From Sulfitobacter sp. F26204 (GTDB lineage: Bacteria > Pseudomonadota > Alphaproteobacteria > Rhodobacterales > Rhodobacteraceae): a DNA stretch of 64,000 nucleotides. A program made the translations under genes and the position numbers. This document shows positions 35,056 through 46,310 of this stretch, piece after piece; positions within the stretch are counted from its first letter, which is position 1, and every line of letters starts with the position of its first letter. The stretch lies in the NCBI RefSeq assembly GCF_026410305.1, contig NZ_JAPMLQ010000001.1:558001-622000 (forward strand), written 5' to 3'. Below the pieces are notes generated by a model. It made no database searches, was not told the DNA's origin, and saw nothing but the letters and a program-made list of their open reading frames with translations.

Positions 35056-35082
35056 GGGAAACAGGTGAACACTGTGTTTCCC
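35056..35082. terminator. Stem-loop downstream of zntB
   Basis: GGGAAACA at 35056-35063 and TGTTTCCC at 35075-35082 form a perfect 8-base stem with an 11-base loop, 8 bases beyond the zntB stop. There is no strong T run, so it may be a terminator or an RNA end-stabilising hairpin, or part of the LysR upstream region. Confidence 0.4.
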
Positions 35083-35089
35083 GCAGGGA

Positions 35090-36031
35090 TTACAGCCAGC
35101 GTATCAACCGCATGACGACAACGATCACCACCGCCAGTCCAACAATGCCGAGACAAAGGAGGGAAAAGGCAAGTGGGTTCTGCAGCCCCGTCATACCGGC
35201 AATATTGACACCGAACAGCCCTGTCAGAAAACTGAGGGGAAGGAATACGCCTGCGGCGACAGACAGGACATGCGCATGGCGGGCCTGTTTGCGGGCGACA
35301 TCCAGATCATGATCGTCCTGCACGGTGATCAGCCGCTCGCGCTGAGCATCGAGTTCTTCGACAGTGATGGTCGTGCGGTTGGCCTGTTCGCGCAACAGCA
35401 GGCGGTCGGGCCCGGGGATCAAGGGCAAATCGCTGTTGGCCAGTTTCACCAGGGCTGCGCGTTGTGGTTCCAGATAGCGACGCAGGCGGATGACGCGGCG
35501 GCGCGTCAGCGGCAACTCACGGGGAATCGGCGTGGTGTCGTCATCCAGATCAGCCTCGAAAAACTCTGTAAGCTTTGAAATCGTCATCACCTCTTCCTGC
35601 ACGCGCAGGGTCAGGCGGGTGACAAGGGCGGTGACAAATGCCGCCGGTGTTGGCGGAGCCATTTGGGCCAGGATTTCCTGTTTGATGTCGTCGATGGCAA
35701 ACACGCGCCGCAAGCGCACGGTGATGACCACATCCTCCGCCACCCACATGCGGATCGAGACCATCTGCTCCGCCGGCTGGCCTTCGTTCAGATTGATGCC
35801 CCGCAGGTTTAACAGCAACCCGTCCTCATAGCTGTCGCAGCGCGGGCGGGTTTCGGGTTGTAGCAGGGCACCTGCCGGAATCGGTGCCAGATGTTTGGCA
35901 CACCAGGCAGGCAGGTTCGGATCGGACAGGTCGAAATGCCACCAACGATACCCTGTGCTGCCTGTGAGATGGGTGCCTGAGGGTATGGTTGCGCTGCCGT
36001 CTTCGGAGATGTCAAAAACGCTGAGTGTCAT
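35090..36031 (-). CDS. zntB: Zinc transporter ZntB (CorA family)
   Basis: A 313-residue CorA-superfamily protein: a large N-terminal cytoplasmic domain, then two C-terminal membrane helices with the pore signature GVN (LTGLFGVNIAGM) in place of CorA GMN. GVN is typical of ZntB-like zinc transporters. ATG at 36031 gives family length; an earlier in-frame start at 36154 adds 41 unlikely residues. Monocistronic. The cation (Zn or Mg) is not certain from sequence. Confidence 0.87.
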   Translation of the reverse strand: MTLSVFDISEDGSATIPSGTHLTGSTGYRWWHFDLSDPNLPAWCAKHLAPIPAGALLQPETRPRCDSYEDGLLLNLRGINLNEGQPAEQMVSIRMWVAEDVVITVRLRRVFAIDDIKQEILAQMAPPTPAAFVTALVTRLTLRVQEEVMTISKLTEFFEADLDDDTTPIPRELPLTRRRVIRLRRYLEPQRAALVKLANSDLPLIPGPDRLLLREQANRTTITVEELDAQRERLITVQDDHDLDVARKQARHAHVLSVAAGVFLPLSFLTGLFGVNIAGMTGLQNPLAFSLLCLGIVGLAVVIVVVMRLIRWL

Positions 36032-36163
36032 AGCGGGCCTGTATTGCTGTGCAGGCAAATGTGTACCCTGCGCCACGACGAGGCAACAGCGGCGGTGCAG
36101 AAGGGGGCATTTTGTGCAGGTGACAGACGGGTGCACATTGCGGCACCCGCCCAAAACTCCGGT

Positions 36164-38230
<2,067 letters not shown>

Positions 38231-38384
38231 TCACCGGAAATGGCGAACCGAGTCACGCGCAACGCCGCGTCATATGACTGCTATTGGATATCACGACGGG
38301 ATGAGTGACAAGGGCACGTGGCCCCATTGGCCGAACCATGCTACGCCAATGGCCAAGAAAACGTGAATCAGAAAGCCTGCGCCA

Positions 38385-38867
38385 ATGACCCCTGAAGAGA
38401 TTGCGAAACTGCCCTATCGACGCTGTGTCGGGATTATGTTGCTCAACACCGAGGGCGCGGTTTTTGTCGGCCAACGCAAGGACAACTACAAGGAGGCCTG
38501 GCAGATGCCGCAGGGCGGAGTCGACAAGGGCGAGACACCGCGCGATGCGGCGCTGCGCGAGTTGGAAGAAGAAACCGGCGTCACGGCTGATATGGTGTCA
38601 ATCCTGGCAGAGACCGGAAGTTGGCTGGCCTATGATCTGCCGCATGAACTGGTGCCTAAGCTGTGGAAGAGCAAATTTCGCGGACAGGAACAGAAATGGT
38701 TTCTGATGCGTTTTCACGGAAACGATGATGAAGTGAATATCGTGACAGAGCATCAAGAGTTTTCCGCCTGGAAATGGGTGCCAGTTGATGAACTGGTTGC
38801 CGGAATCGTGCCGTTCAAGCGGTCGGTCTACGAAAGAGTGCTGATAGAATTCGAGGTGCATTTATGA
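38385..38867 (+). CDS. rppH: RNA pyrophosphohydrolase RppH
   Basis: A 160-residue Nudix enzyme that removes pyrophosphate from triphosphorylated 5' ends of mRNA, starting decay. The Nudix box [20 protein letters not shown] is complete, preceded by [11 protein letters not shown] and QMPQGG and followed by the KWFLMRF stretch typical of RppH. The start has only a weak ribosome site but gives the family N-terminus. The stop overlaps the next gene by ATGA. Confidence 0.93.
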   Translation: MTPEEIAKLPYRRCVGIMLLNTEGAVFVGQRKDNYKEAWQMPQGGVDKGETPRDAALRELEEETGVTADMVSILAETGSWLAYDLPHELVPKLWKSKFRGQEQKWFLMRFHGNDDEVNIVTEHQEFSAWKWVPVDELVAGIVPFKRSVYERVLIEFEVHL

Positions 38868-39340
38868 TCCGGTTGCTGGTTACGATCCTAACGCTTGCGG
38901 CCCCGCTGCCCGCCCTGGCGTTGTCCTGTTTGGCACCGACGATCGAGGGAAGTTTTGCCCGCTATGCCGCGGCGGAAGAGGCCTATGTGGTGGTCAACGG
39001 GCGCTTGACCCTGGATCAGACGCGGATGCCTGAAGGGATGACTGAAACCACGCCACCCAGAATGACACATGTCGCGGCGCGGTTGTCGGGCACCTTTCTG
39101 AACAAAAAGGGATTTGTACTGCCTTTTGACAAGGAGGTGACCCTGGAAGTTTCCTGCGTCGGACCCTGGTGTGGACAGATACAGAATGACACCGATGTAC
39201 TGGCTTTCCTGCGCAAGGATACGCAAGGATATGCATTGGCGATCGGTCCTTGTGGCGGTGCGGCGTTCAGCGCGCCGGATCCTGCGATGTTGAAACGGGT
39301 CACACAATGCCTGGTCCGCAGGGATTGTTCCGCGGACTAG
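38864..39340 (+). CDS. Exported hypothetical protein
   Basis: A 158-residue protein with a clear signal peptide ([21 protein letters not shown]) and six or more cysteines in the mature part ([28 protein letters not shown]), so probably disulfide-bonded in the periplasm. I do not recognise a family. It is coupled to rppH by ATGA, and its stop overlaps the convergent GNAT gene's stop by four bases (CTAG). Confidence 0.8.
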   Translation: MIRLLVTILTLAAPLPALALSCLAPTIEGSFARYAAAEEAYVVVNGRLTLDQTRMPEGMTETTPPRMTHVAARLSGTFLNKKGFVLPFDKEVTLEVSCVGPWCGQIQNDTDVLAFLRKDTQGYALAIGPCGGAAFSAPDPAMLKRVTQCLVRRDCSAD

Positions 39341-39927
39341 CGGATCAGGGGCACATGCGGTGCGGCGTTTGTGGGCAGGTGCCCGGATAGACGCGGATCA
39401 TTGTCGACTTCGACCTGACGCTTGTAGGGGGTGAACCCGCTGCGCTGATAGAAATCCAGCGCTTGGGCACTATCGAGGGTGCAGGTGTGGACATGGAAGC
39501 GTTTGATCGGCGCAGCCCAGGCCAGCCGGATTGCCTGATCCATCAGGTATCGCCCGGCACCAGTACCGATCAGGGCCTTGGTCAGCCCGAAATAGGCCAG
39601 TTCGCATTGGCCGTTAGTTCGGAAATCCAGTTCAAGCAGTGCCTCGTCGCGCCCGTCCTTTTGCAGCGTGTATAGCGCTACATCGGGATCATTCAGGATG
39701 GACGCCAATGCGCAATCCTCCAGCCTGCGCCGCCCGTACCAAAGCCAGTCAGTACCGACGCGGTCAAACATATCGCGATACCAGGCCAGGTCCGCTTCGA
39801 CCCGGCGAAAGGTGATGTCGTGCGGCTCGGCCTTGCCGCTGGTGGGCGCGGGGGCCAACATCTCAAGATGAGTCACTACCATCGCCACCTTGCCCGCAGG
39901 TACGTCGTGCAGACCGTCCTTGATCAT
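39337..39927 (-). CDS. GNAT family N-acetyltransferase
   Basis: A 196-residue acetyltransferase: LELDFRTNGQCELAYFGL, GTGAGRYLMDQAIRLAW (the acetyl-CoA loop) and SAQALDFYQRSGF are the successive GNAT motifs. The start ATG at 39927 lies 4 bases after the adenosine kinase stop, so the two are cotranscribed; a longer in-frame version starting at 40110 would overlap that gene and is rejected. The acceptor is unknown. Confidence 0.82.
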   Translation of the reverse strand: MIKDGLHDVPAGKVAMVVTHLEMLAPAPTSGKAEPHDITFRRVEADLAWYRDMFDRVGTDWLWYGRRRLEDCALASILNDPDVALYTLQKDGRDEALLELDFRTNGQCELAYFGLTKALIGTGAGRYLMDQAIRLAWAAPIKRFHVHTCTLDSAQALDFYQRSGFTPYKRQVEVDNDPRLSGHLPTNAAPHVPLIR

Positions 39928-39931
39928 CTGT

Positions 39932-40921
39932 TCAAACCAGCCCTTCGGCCTTGAACGCCGCGAGCATGTCCTGTTGCGGGCGTGGGCCGATATGGCTGAT
40001 GACCTCTCCCGCACAGAGATTGCCCATGCGTCCGCAGGTTTCCAGATCGGCACCTCTGGACAGTCCGAAAAGGAAACCCGCCGCGAATTGGTCGCCCGCG
40101 CCGGTAGCATCTACAGGAATAACCGGGGTCACGGCCACATCAATGCGGGTGCCGTCCTTGATCAATGTCACGCCCTTGCCCGAACGGGTACAGACCACAT
40201 TGGCACAAATATCGGCAGTCTTGGACAGGGCCTGTTCAAAGTTGTCTGTCTCAAACAGGGATTTCACTTCGGCTTCATTGCCGATGACAAAACCCAGTTC
40301 GTTCTTGATCAGCGACAGGAAATCAGGCCGGTGACGCTCGACACAAAAAGGATCAGAGATTGAAATACCGGCGAGGCCCCCGCCCGCATTTGTCGCACGC
40401 GCTGCCTCGCGGAAAGCCGTCTTGCCTGCGTCCTGATCAAACAGGTAACCTTCAAGGAACATCATCCTGGCGTTGCCTGCAACATCGCCGGAGACATCGT
40501 CAGAAGACAAGCCGGTGGAAATTCCCAGATATGTGTTCATCGAACGCTCACCGTCGGGTGTCACAAAGATCATGCTGCGTGAGGTCGGTGTATCGCCCTC
40601 CGCAACTGGGGGGTTTACAAAATCAATGCCGTGATCGGCCATGGCACCGGCATAAAACCTGCCCAGAGCGTCGTCACGCACCCGTCCGATAAAGGCGGTT
40701 TGAAGACCCAGCGCGCCGGCACCTGCGATTGTGTTGGCAACTGATCCACCGGGCGTTTGCACACGGTCATTCATCGCAGCATAAAGCACTTCTGCACGAT
40801 CCTGTTCGATCAATTGCATGATGCCCTTTTCAATACCCATATGGGCGAGAAAACTGTCATCGTTCTGGGTGATCACATCAACAACAGCGTTGCCGATGCC
40901 AACAAGGTCATATGTTTTCAT
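39932..40921 (-). CDS. PfkB family kinase, adenosine kinase-like
   Basis: A 329-residue ribokinase-fold enzyme. The N-terminal DLVGIGNAVVDVI and GGSVANTIAGAGALG substrate motif and the C-terminal DATGAGDQFAAGFLFGL (catalytic Asp and anion hole) are complete. The GNAVVDV and GIEKGIMQLI pattern matches the group generally annotated as adenosine kinase in alphaproteobacteria. It would phosphorylate adenosine to AMP with ATP. Follows nth... its start lies 12 bases upstream of the endonuclease III stop is not the case: nth is upstream on this strand, ending 12 bases before this start. Confidence 0.87.
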   Translation of the reverse strand: MKTYDLVGIGNAVVDVITQNDDSFLAHMGIEKGIMQLIEQDRAEVLYAAMNDRVQTPGGSVANTIAGAGALGLQTAFIGRVRDDALGRFYAGAMADHGIDFVNPPVAEGDTPTSRSMIFVTPDGERSMNTYLGISTGLSSDDVSGDVAGNARMMFLEGYLFDQDAGKTAFREAARATNAGGGLAGISISDPFCVERHRPDFLSLIKNELGFVIGNEAEVKSLFETDNFEQALSKTADICANVVCTRSGKGVTLIKDGTRIDVAVTPVIPVDATGAGDQFAAGFLFGLSRGADLETCGRMGNLCAGEVISHIGPRPQQDMLAAFKAEGLV

Positions 40922-40933
40922 GTAAGAGATCCT

Positions 40934-41584
40934 TTAAGGAAGTTCGGTCTTGTCCTCGAAGGGACAGAGATCCTTGATGATACATGTCGGGCACTGGGGT
41001 TTGCGGGCCTTGCAATGGTAGCGGCCATGTAGGATCAGCCAGTGATGGGCGTGCAACTGGAAATCCGCGGGAACGTTGTCTTCGATGGCGCGTTCCACCG
41101 CGTCAACCGTCTTGCCCGGTGCTATCCCGGTGCGGTTTCCGACACGGAAGATATGGGTATCGACCGCTTGGGCCGGCTGTCGCCACCACATGTTCAACAC
41201 GACATTGGCGGTTTTGCGACCGACACCAGGCAGGCTTTGCAATGCGGCGCGGGAATTCGGGACGATACCGCCATATTCATCGACCAGTATCTGGCTCAAC
41301 TTCATGACGTTCTTTGCCTTCTGGCGGAACAAGCCGATAGTCTTGATATGCTCTGTCAGCCCGTCAATGCCGAGGTCGAGCATCTTTTGCGGGGTATCGG
41401 CGATCTTGAACAGTGCTGCTGTGGCTTTATTCACGCCTGCATCGGTCGCTTGCGCGGAAAGGGCGACGGCAACGACGAGGGTATAGACGTTCACATGATC
41501 CAACTCGCCTTTGGGTTCGGCATCGGCTGCCTCAAAGCGGGTGAAAATTTCGCGGATGGTGTGATAGTCGAGTTGTTTGGCCAT
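40934..41584 (-). CDS. nth: Endonuclease III
   Basis: A 216-residue DNA glycosylase/AP lyase for oxidised pyrimidines. The helix-hairpin-helix LPGVGRKTANVVL carries the catalytic Lys, the catalytic Asp is in VDTHIFRVGNRTG, and a C-terminal Cys-x6-Cys-x2-Cys-x5-Cys set (CKARKPQCPTCIIKDLC) binds a 4Fe-4S cluster. ATG 41584 gives the family length; an earlier in-frame start at 41689 overlaps the divergent ada gene. First gene of the nth, adenosine kinase, GNAT operon. Confidence 0.93.
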   Translation of the reverse strand: MAKQLDYHTIREIFTRFEAADAEPKGELDHVNVYTLVVAVALSAQATDAGVNKATAALFKIADTPQKMLDLGIDGLTEHIKTIGLFRQKAKNVMKLSQILVDEYGGIVPNSRAALQSLPGVGRKTANVVLNMWWRQPAQAVDTHIFRVGNRTGIAPGKTVDAVERAIEDNVPADFQLHAHHWLILHGRYHCKARKPQCPTCIIKDLCPFEDKTELP

Positions 41585-41675
41585 AGGCGTCGGTATGCGC
41601 GATGCAGCACTTGGGAGCAAGCGGTTGCGCATGTTTCGGGTCGCATGCAGGGCTTTTGCCACATAGATTGGCTGC

Positions 41676-42545
41676 ATGAACGCAAACACACATATCCCCG
41701 CTCTTGATGATGGTTATCATTACAAGGTCATGCGCCGTGCGATTGACCTGCTGGATGACGCCGAGGAAACCCTAACGCTTGAGCAAATCGCTGAGAAAAT
41801 GGGCATGTCTGCCGCGCATTTCCAACGGTTGTTTTCGCGGTGGGTGGGGGTCTCACCCAAACGGTATCAGCAATATCTGATGTTGGGACAGGCCAAGGAA
41901 ATGCTGCGCGACCACGCCACCACACTGGAGGCTGCCCATGAGGTCGGATTGTCCGGAACAGGCCGCCTGCACGATCTGTTTCTGAGATGGGAAGCGATGA
42001 GCCCCGGTGAATTTGCCCGTAACGGTGCGGGTCTCGTCATTCACTGGGGGTGGTTTGACAGCCCTTTTGGGGCGGCATTGGTCATGGGAACTGAAAAGGG
42101 CATTTGTGGTCTGGCACTTGCCGCCGAGACGGGCGAGGAGGAGGCAATGCGCGATTTGCAGGGCCGTTGGCCCGGCGCGCAGTTTGAGGAACATGCTGAA
42201 ATACTGCGCCCCTGGGTGCGCAAGGCCTTTGGCGTCGCGGATGACGGGGAGGAAAAAGCGCCACTTTATCTTATCGGGGCACCTTTTCAGATCAAGGTGT
42301 GGGAGGCCCTTTTGCAGGTGCCTTCGGGCCAAGTCACCACCTATTCCGACATTGCGGCCTCCATCGGCAGGCCGAAAGCGGTGCGGGCCGTGGGTACTGC
42401 CGTAGGGCGCAATCCGGTTTCCTGGCTGATCCCCTGCCACCGCGCCCTGCGTAAATCCGGTGCTCTGGGGGGCTATCATTGGGGGTTGCCCGTCAAACGT
42501 GCGATGCTTGCTTTTGAAGCGGCACGCGCAGAAGGACAGGGTTAA
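41676..42545 (+). CDS. ada: Ada-type AraC regulator fused to O6-methylguanine-DNA methyltransferase
   Basis: A 289-residue fusion: an AraC-type helix-turn-helix domain (about 15-115; LTLEQIAEKMGMSAAHFQRLFSR has the recognition region) and a methyltransferase domain with acceptor Cys254 in the PCHR motif (SWLIPCHRALRKSGALGGY). The N-terminal zinc/methylphosphotriester domain of E. coli Ada is missing, so self-methylation as the induction signal cannot work in the E. coli way. It repairs O6-methylguanine and may regulate its own gene. Divergent from nth by 91 bases. Confidence 0.9.
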   Translation: MNANTHIPALDDGYHYKVMRRAIDLLDDAEETLTLEQIAEKMGMSAAHFQRLFSRWVGVSPKRYQQYLMLGQAKEMLRDHATTLEAAHEVGLSGTGRLHDLFLRWEAMSPGEFARNGAGLVIHWGWFDSPFGAALVMGTEKGICGLALAAETGEEEAMRDLQGRWPGAQFEEHAEILRPWVRKAFGVADDGEEKAPLYLIGAPFQIKVWEALLQVPSGQVTTYSDIAASIGRPKAVRAVGTAVGRNPVSWLIPCHRALRKSGALGGYHWGLPVKRAMLAFEAARAEGQG

Positions 42546-42666
42546 GTCATAAGCAAGATACTGCCGATAGTATTTTCCCCGTGATTTATTCCGGCATTCG
42601 CCCCATATATACTGCATTAGACCAAGCGCCCTGCCCGAACGGGGCCGATATACAAAGGCAGTTAAC

Positions 42667-43338
42667 ATGATTTCTTCTAAACTTTCGTTGGTCGCTCTGG
42701 TGGCGGGTGCTCTGACATTGGGTGCTTGTACGCAACCGGGCGGCAGTATTCTGGCACAGCCGGGCGACCCCAACCAGAAGACCAAGAACGGCGCATTGAT
42801 CGGAGCGGCCTCCGGTGCCTTGATCGGTGCCCTGGCCAAAGACGACAACCGTGGTGATGGTGCGCTGGTAGGTGCGGTATTGGGCGGCGCTTTGGGTGCG
42901 GGGATTGGCTATAACCTTGACAAACAGGAAGCCGAACTGCGTCAGCAGATGGGCGGCGATGTGCAGATCGTGAACACTGGCGACCGTTTGATCGTTACTC
43001 TGCCTAATAACCTGTTGTTTGCCACGGGAAGTACGGCTTTGACTCCGACACTTCAGGGGGACTTGCGGGCATTGGCCCAGAACGTTCAGGTCTATGCCAA
43101 CTCCACCCTGCAGATTGTCGGACATACCGACAGTGACGGCGATGCGGCCTTTAATCAGACACTGTCCGAAGGGCGCGCGCGATCTGTTGCCAATACCTTG
43201 ATTGCCAACGGTGTGCCGCCGCAGCGGGTGCAGACATTCGGTCGCGGCGAAAGCCAGCCGGTCGCGAGCAACCTGACGCCGGACGGCAAGGCGCAGAACC
43301 GTCGTGTCGAGATTGTGATCCTGCCAAACCCATCCTGA
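42667..43338 (+). CDS. OmpA family lipoprotein with glycine zipper (YiaD-like)
   Basis: A 223-residue outer-membrane lipoprotein. Signal peptide with lipobox LGAC (Cys21), a glycine zipper at about 43-85 (GALIGAASGALIGALA, GALVGAVLGGALGAGIGY), then an OmpA-like peptidoglycan-binding domain (about 105-220) with LFATGSTALTP, GHTDSDGDAAFNQTLSEGRA and NRRVEIVIL. It probably tethers the outer membrane to peptidoglycan. Monocistronic with a terminator at 43365. Confidence 0.9.
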   Translation: MISSKLSLVALVAGALTLGACTQPGGSILAQPGDPNQKTKNGALIGAASGALIGALAKDDNRGDGALVGAVLGGALGAGIGYNLDKQEAELRQQMGGDVQIVNTGDRLIVTLPNNLLFATGSTALTPTLQGDLRALAQNVQVYANSTLQIVGHTDSDGDAAFNQTLSEGRARSVANTLIANGVPPQRVQTFGRGESQPVASNLTPDGKAQNRRVEIVILPNPS

Positions 43339-43364
43339 TCAACAAACTTTGCAAAAATGCACAG

Positions 43365-43391
43365 AGCCCCTGCGATTTGTGGGGGCTTTTT
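43365..43391 (+). terminator. Rho-independent terminator after OmpA lipoprotein gene
   Basis: AGCCCC at 43365-43370 pairs with GGGGCT at 43382-43387 around an 11-base loop and is followed by a T run at 43387-43391. It lies 27 bases beyond the stop codon. Confidence 0.85.
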
Positions 43392-43451
43392 GCGTTTCGC
43401 GCACAGTAATCAGGTTGTAAAGGTAACCGAAAATCTATTTGGAGACATGAC

Positions 43452-43988
43452 ATGACATCCCCCAAACTACTTGCAATTTCAGGGTCTTTGCGCGCCGAGG
43501 CGACGAATACAAAACTCATGCGCGAGGCTGCGCGGCTGTTTGGCGACCACGAATATACCGAGGCTGATATTGCCTTTCCCTTGTATGATGCCGACGACGA
43601 GGTGGCGCAGGGTGTGCCAAAGAAGGTTCAGAAGGTTGCAGCGCAAATCGCTGCCGCCGATGCGGTGATTATTTCGACGCCCGAGTATAACAAGGGTCCT
43701 TCCGGTGTGCTCAAGAATGCTCTGGACTGGATCAGCCGTGTTGAAGGGAATCCCTGGAACGACAAGCCGGTGGCCGTGATGTCAGCCGCTGCCGGCCGTG
43801 CAGGCGGTGAACGCGCGCAAATGGTGCTGCGAGGATTCATGGTGCCGTTCCGCCCGCGTATCCTTCAGGGTCCGGAGATCCATCTTGCCGCCAGCAGTCA
43901 GGCCTTTGATGAAAACGGCCATCTGACAGGCGAGATCTACGTCAAGGAATTGACGGCACTGATGGTCGCTTTGCGCCGGATGATCTAA
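43452..43988 (+). CDS. NADPH-dependent FMN reductase family protein
   Basis: A 178-residue flavodoxin-fold oxidoreductase. The FMN phosphate loop is GSLRAEATNTKL at about 10-21, and PEYNKGPSGVLKNALDWISR near 77 is the family signature. It probably reduces quinones, azo compounds or metals with NADPH. Its 3' end overlaps the convergent VOC gene by four bases. Confidence 0.88.
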   Translation: MTSPKLLAISGSLRAEATNTKLMREAARLFGDHEYTEADIAFPLYDADDEVAQGVPKKVQKVAAQIAAADAVIISTPEYNKGPSGVLKNALDWISRVEGNPWNDKPVAVMSAAAGRAGGERAQMVLRGFMVPFRPRILQGPEIHLAASSQAFDENGHLTGEIYVKELTALMVALRRMI

Positions 43989-44392
43989 TGTTCAACCGCG
44001 ATCTCGACAAGGTTGCGGTCGGGGTCTCGGATGTAGATCGACGTGAGGGGCGACATGGTCCCGGTGCGTGCAACCGGTCCTTGTTCAATTGGGACGCTGC
44101 ACCTGTCCAGATGTGTCATCCAATCGGCCAGCGGCAGATCAGTCAGAAAACACAGATCGGCGCTTCCGGGTGTGGGCCGCGCTGCTTTTGGTTCAAATTC
44201 TGCCCCCTGTCGGTGTAGGTTGATCTTGGTATTGCCAAAGCGCAAGGCCTGGCGGATTTCGCCATCGGGCGTGGTGAACTGATGGAGGGTCATGCCCATG
44301 GCCGTCGCGTAAAACCGGGTGTTTTGCGCGATGTCGGCGACAGTCAGGACCAAATGATCGAGGGATTTCACAGTCGGTTCCGCTTGCGGCAT
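43985..44392 (-). CDS. VOC family (glyoxalase/fosfomycin-resistance fold) protein
   Basis: A 135-residue protein with two beta-alpha-beta-beta-beta repeats. Metal-ligand candidates are the His in SLDHLVLTVAD and the Glu in DPDRNLVEIA; GEIRQALRFGNTKINLH links the halves. The substrate cannot be read from sequence. ATG at 44392 gives the normal VOC length; longer in-frame extensions run through the divergent MaoC-like gene and are rejected. Confidence 0.85.
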   Translation of the reverse strand: MPQAEPTVKSLDHLVLTVADIAQNTRFYATAMGMTLHQFTTPDGEIRQALRFGNTKINLHRQGAEFEPKAARPTPGSADLCFLTDLPLADWMTHLDRCSVPIEQGPVARTGTMSPLTSIYIRDPDRNLVEIAVEH

Positions 44393-44419
44393 GGTCCTGT
44401 TCTCTTCTAATTGTCCGGT

Positions 44420-45217
44420 ATGAAATCTGACCGGATTGAAGCCACAAGTCAAAGCGATGTGATGGATGCGGCTCGCGCCAATGCGCTGCAGGCCGCTTTG
44501 GGTGAAACTGCGCGGTTCAGCCGGGGTGATCCGTTGCCGCCGTTTTTTCACCAACTCTATTTCTGGGATCCGCAGCCGCCTGTTGCCCTGGGCCGTGATG
44601 GCCATCCCGCAGTCGGGGGATTGATCCCCGATATGGGGTTGCCACGACGGATGTGGGCGGCGGGGCGGTTGGCCTTTCAGGCTCCTCTGCGCCTTGGTGT
44701 GGCGGCCACGCGCACCAGCAGTTGTGAAAGGGCCGTGCTGAAACAAGGACGCAGTGGGCCGCTCGGTTTCGTGACGCTACGCCATGACATAGATCAGAGC
44801 GGTGTCCACTGCCTGACCGAGTGGCAGAATCTGGTCTATCGCCCAGATCCCGACGCAGAAGCGGCGCGGATCTCTCCGCCCATGGCCCCCGTCGATGAGA
44901 CACATCACCGCGAGGTGAGGTTTTCGTCGACGTTGCTGTTTCGTTATTCTGCCCTGACCTTTAATGGTCACCGCATTCACTATGATCTGGACTATGCCCG
45001 CGATGTCGAAGGATATGCCGGGTTGGTCGTGCATGGCCCGCTTCTGGCGCAACTGTTGATGTTGATGGCACAGGATCATCTGGGCCCGTTGGCGCGGTTC
45101 GACTTTCGCGCGACAGCGCCCCTGATACATGACGAAACGGCATATCTGTGCATCAAGGGACGAGATTTGTGGGTGCGCGGCGCGGACGGGCGGCAATGTA
45201 TGATCGCCAAAGCCTGA
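44420..45217 (+). CDS. MaoC-like hydratase, mesaconyl-C4-CoA hydratase/HTD2 type
   Basis: A 265-residue protein of the FAS1-like/HTD2 double hot-dog group. The N-terminal half has GDPLPPFFHQLYFWDP and the C-terminal half FSALTFNGHRIHYDLDYA-like residues (SALTFNGHRIHYD), the R-hydratase active-site motif with Asp/His. Family members hydrate 3-methylfumaryl-CoA, mesaconyl-C4-CoA or 3-hydroxyacyl-ACP-type substrates; which one applies is not decidable here. ATG 44420, 27 bases from the divergent VOC gene. It converges on the MnmC2-like oxidase gene with two bases between stops. Confidence 0.8.
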   Translation: MKSDRIEATSQSDVMDAARANALQAALGETARFSRGDPLPPFFHQLYFWDPQPPVALGRDGHPAVGGLIPDMGLPRRMWAAGRLAFQAPLRLGVAATRTSSCERAVLKQGRSGPLGFVTLRHDIDQSGVHCLTEWQNLVYRPDPDAEAARISPPMAPVDETHHREVRFSSTLLFRYSALTFNGHRIHYDLDYARDVEGYAGLVVHGPLLAQLLMLMAQDHLGPLARFDFRATAPLIHDETAYLCIKGRDLWVRGADGRQCMIAKA

Positions 45218-45219
45218 GG

Positions 45220-46257
45220 CTACAGATTGTCTTCGACACGGAAGCCCTGGGGGATCGTGTCATGCCCTTCCAACATCAGATCGACCATGACTTCCGCAAC
45301 TTTTGGTGCCATGCCAAACCCGATTTTGTAGCCGCCGTTTGCGATGAAATGCCCCGTTTTGCCGGGCCAGGTGCCGAGCATCGGTGCACGGCTGCGGGCA
45401 CGGGGGCGCAGGCTGGCCCAGCGTTCGATCACCGGCGCATCCTGCAGGGCAGGAACGGCGGTGCGCGCGGCCTTGATAACTGTATTCAAGGAGTCATCGG
45501 TTGTGGTGGCCGAGCGATAACTGCGTTCCGTGGTTGAGCCGACAGCGACTGTGCCATCGCAATGCGGTATGATGTGGACGCCGGCGGCGTATAGTTGTGG
45601 CATGCCGGAAGCATCATGTTTCAACAAGGCGGCCTGCCCCTTGACGCCGTTGCCCATGCTGCGTGTATGTCCTGCGGTCAGTGCTTCCAGTCCCGCTACT
45701 CCCGTGGCCCAAAGCACCTGTCCGTGATCCGTCCCTTCGGGGAGGACGGTGACATCCTGTGCCGCCAGGGCAGCCACCAATGCCTGACAGGCCTTGCGCG
45801 GGTGGATCAAGGCGCTGAGGCTGTCGTGGATGAGATAGCCTGTTGTGCTGCGAGGCTGCCAGCCAGAGGACTGCGCAGGCAAGACCTGCCAGGTGGCGTG
45901 GTTGTTCCACAGGGGTATTGCCGACTGCGCCCGCTCGTTTGCCAGACGCAGGGCATGTTCATCAGCGATCGATTGCAATCTGCCGTTGCGGGCATATCCC
46001 GGGGAAACACCGCCTGCGGCGTAGATCTGTGCCCAGAACCGGTCTGCCATCAAAAGGCTTTCCAGCTGGAAGGCCTTTTTTGGGTTCCATCTTTCTGGCA
46101 CATGCGGGGCCAGTGCGCCCACGATACCGCCGCTGCTGCCCGCACCCGCGCCAAAGGGGTCAATGAGTTGGACGCGCGCGCCGCGCTGAACGGCGACCCA
46201 GGCAACGGCCAGCCCGAAGATACCCGCGCCACGTATTGTCAGATCATATATTGCCAA
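45220..46257 (-). CDS. FAD-dependent oxidoreductase, MnmC C-domain-like
   Basis: A 345-residue DAO-type flavoprotein. The N-terminal Rossmann motif is IRGAGIFGLAVAWVAVQRGA, GAGSSGGIVGALAPHVPE matches the FAD-binding region of the oxidase domain of MnmC, and FIANGGYKIGFGMAP is the C-terminal FAD motif. In MnmC this domain oxidises cmnm5U34 to nm5U34 in tRNA. I favour a TTG start at 46257, preceded by GAAGGAG at ideal distance; an ATG at 46287 lacks a clear site. It is divergent from mnmD, so it probably supplies the second half of MnmC, but a glycine/D-amino-acid oxidase role remains possible. Confidence 0.78.
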   Translation of the reverse strand: MAIYDLTIRGAGIFGLAVAWVAVQRGARVQLIDPFGAGAGSSGGIVGALAPHVPERWNPKKAFQLESLLMADRFWAQIYAAGGVSPGYARNGRLQSIADEHALRLANERAQSAIPLWNNHATWQVLPAQSSGWQPRSTTGYLIHDSLSALIHPRKACQALVAALAAQDVTVLPEGTDHGQVLWATGVAGLEALTAGHTRSMGNGVKGQAALLKHDASGMPQLYAAGVHIIPHCDGTVAVGSTTERSYRSATTTDDSLNTVIKAARTAVPALQDAPVIERWASLRPRARSRAPMLGTWPGKTGHFIANGGYKIGFGMAPKVAEVMVDLMLEGHDTIPQGFRVEDNL

Positions 46258-46310
46258 GGGCCGCTCCTTCGCGCACATCTGCGCCATGTCTTCCTTTACG
46301 CGGTGTGCTC

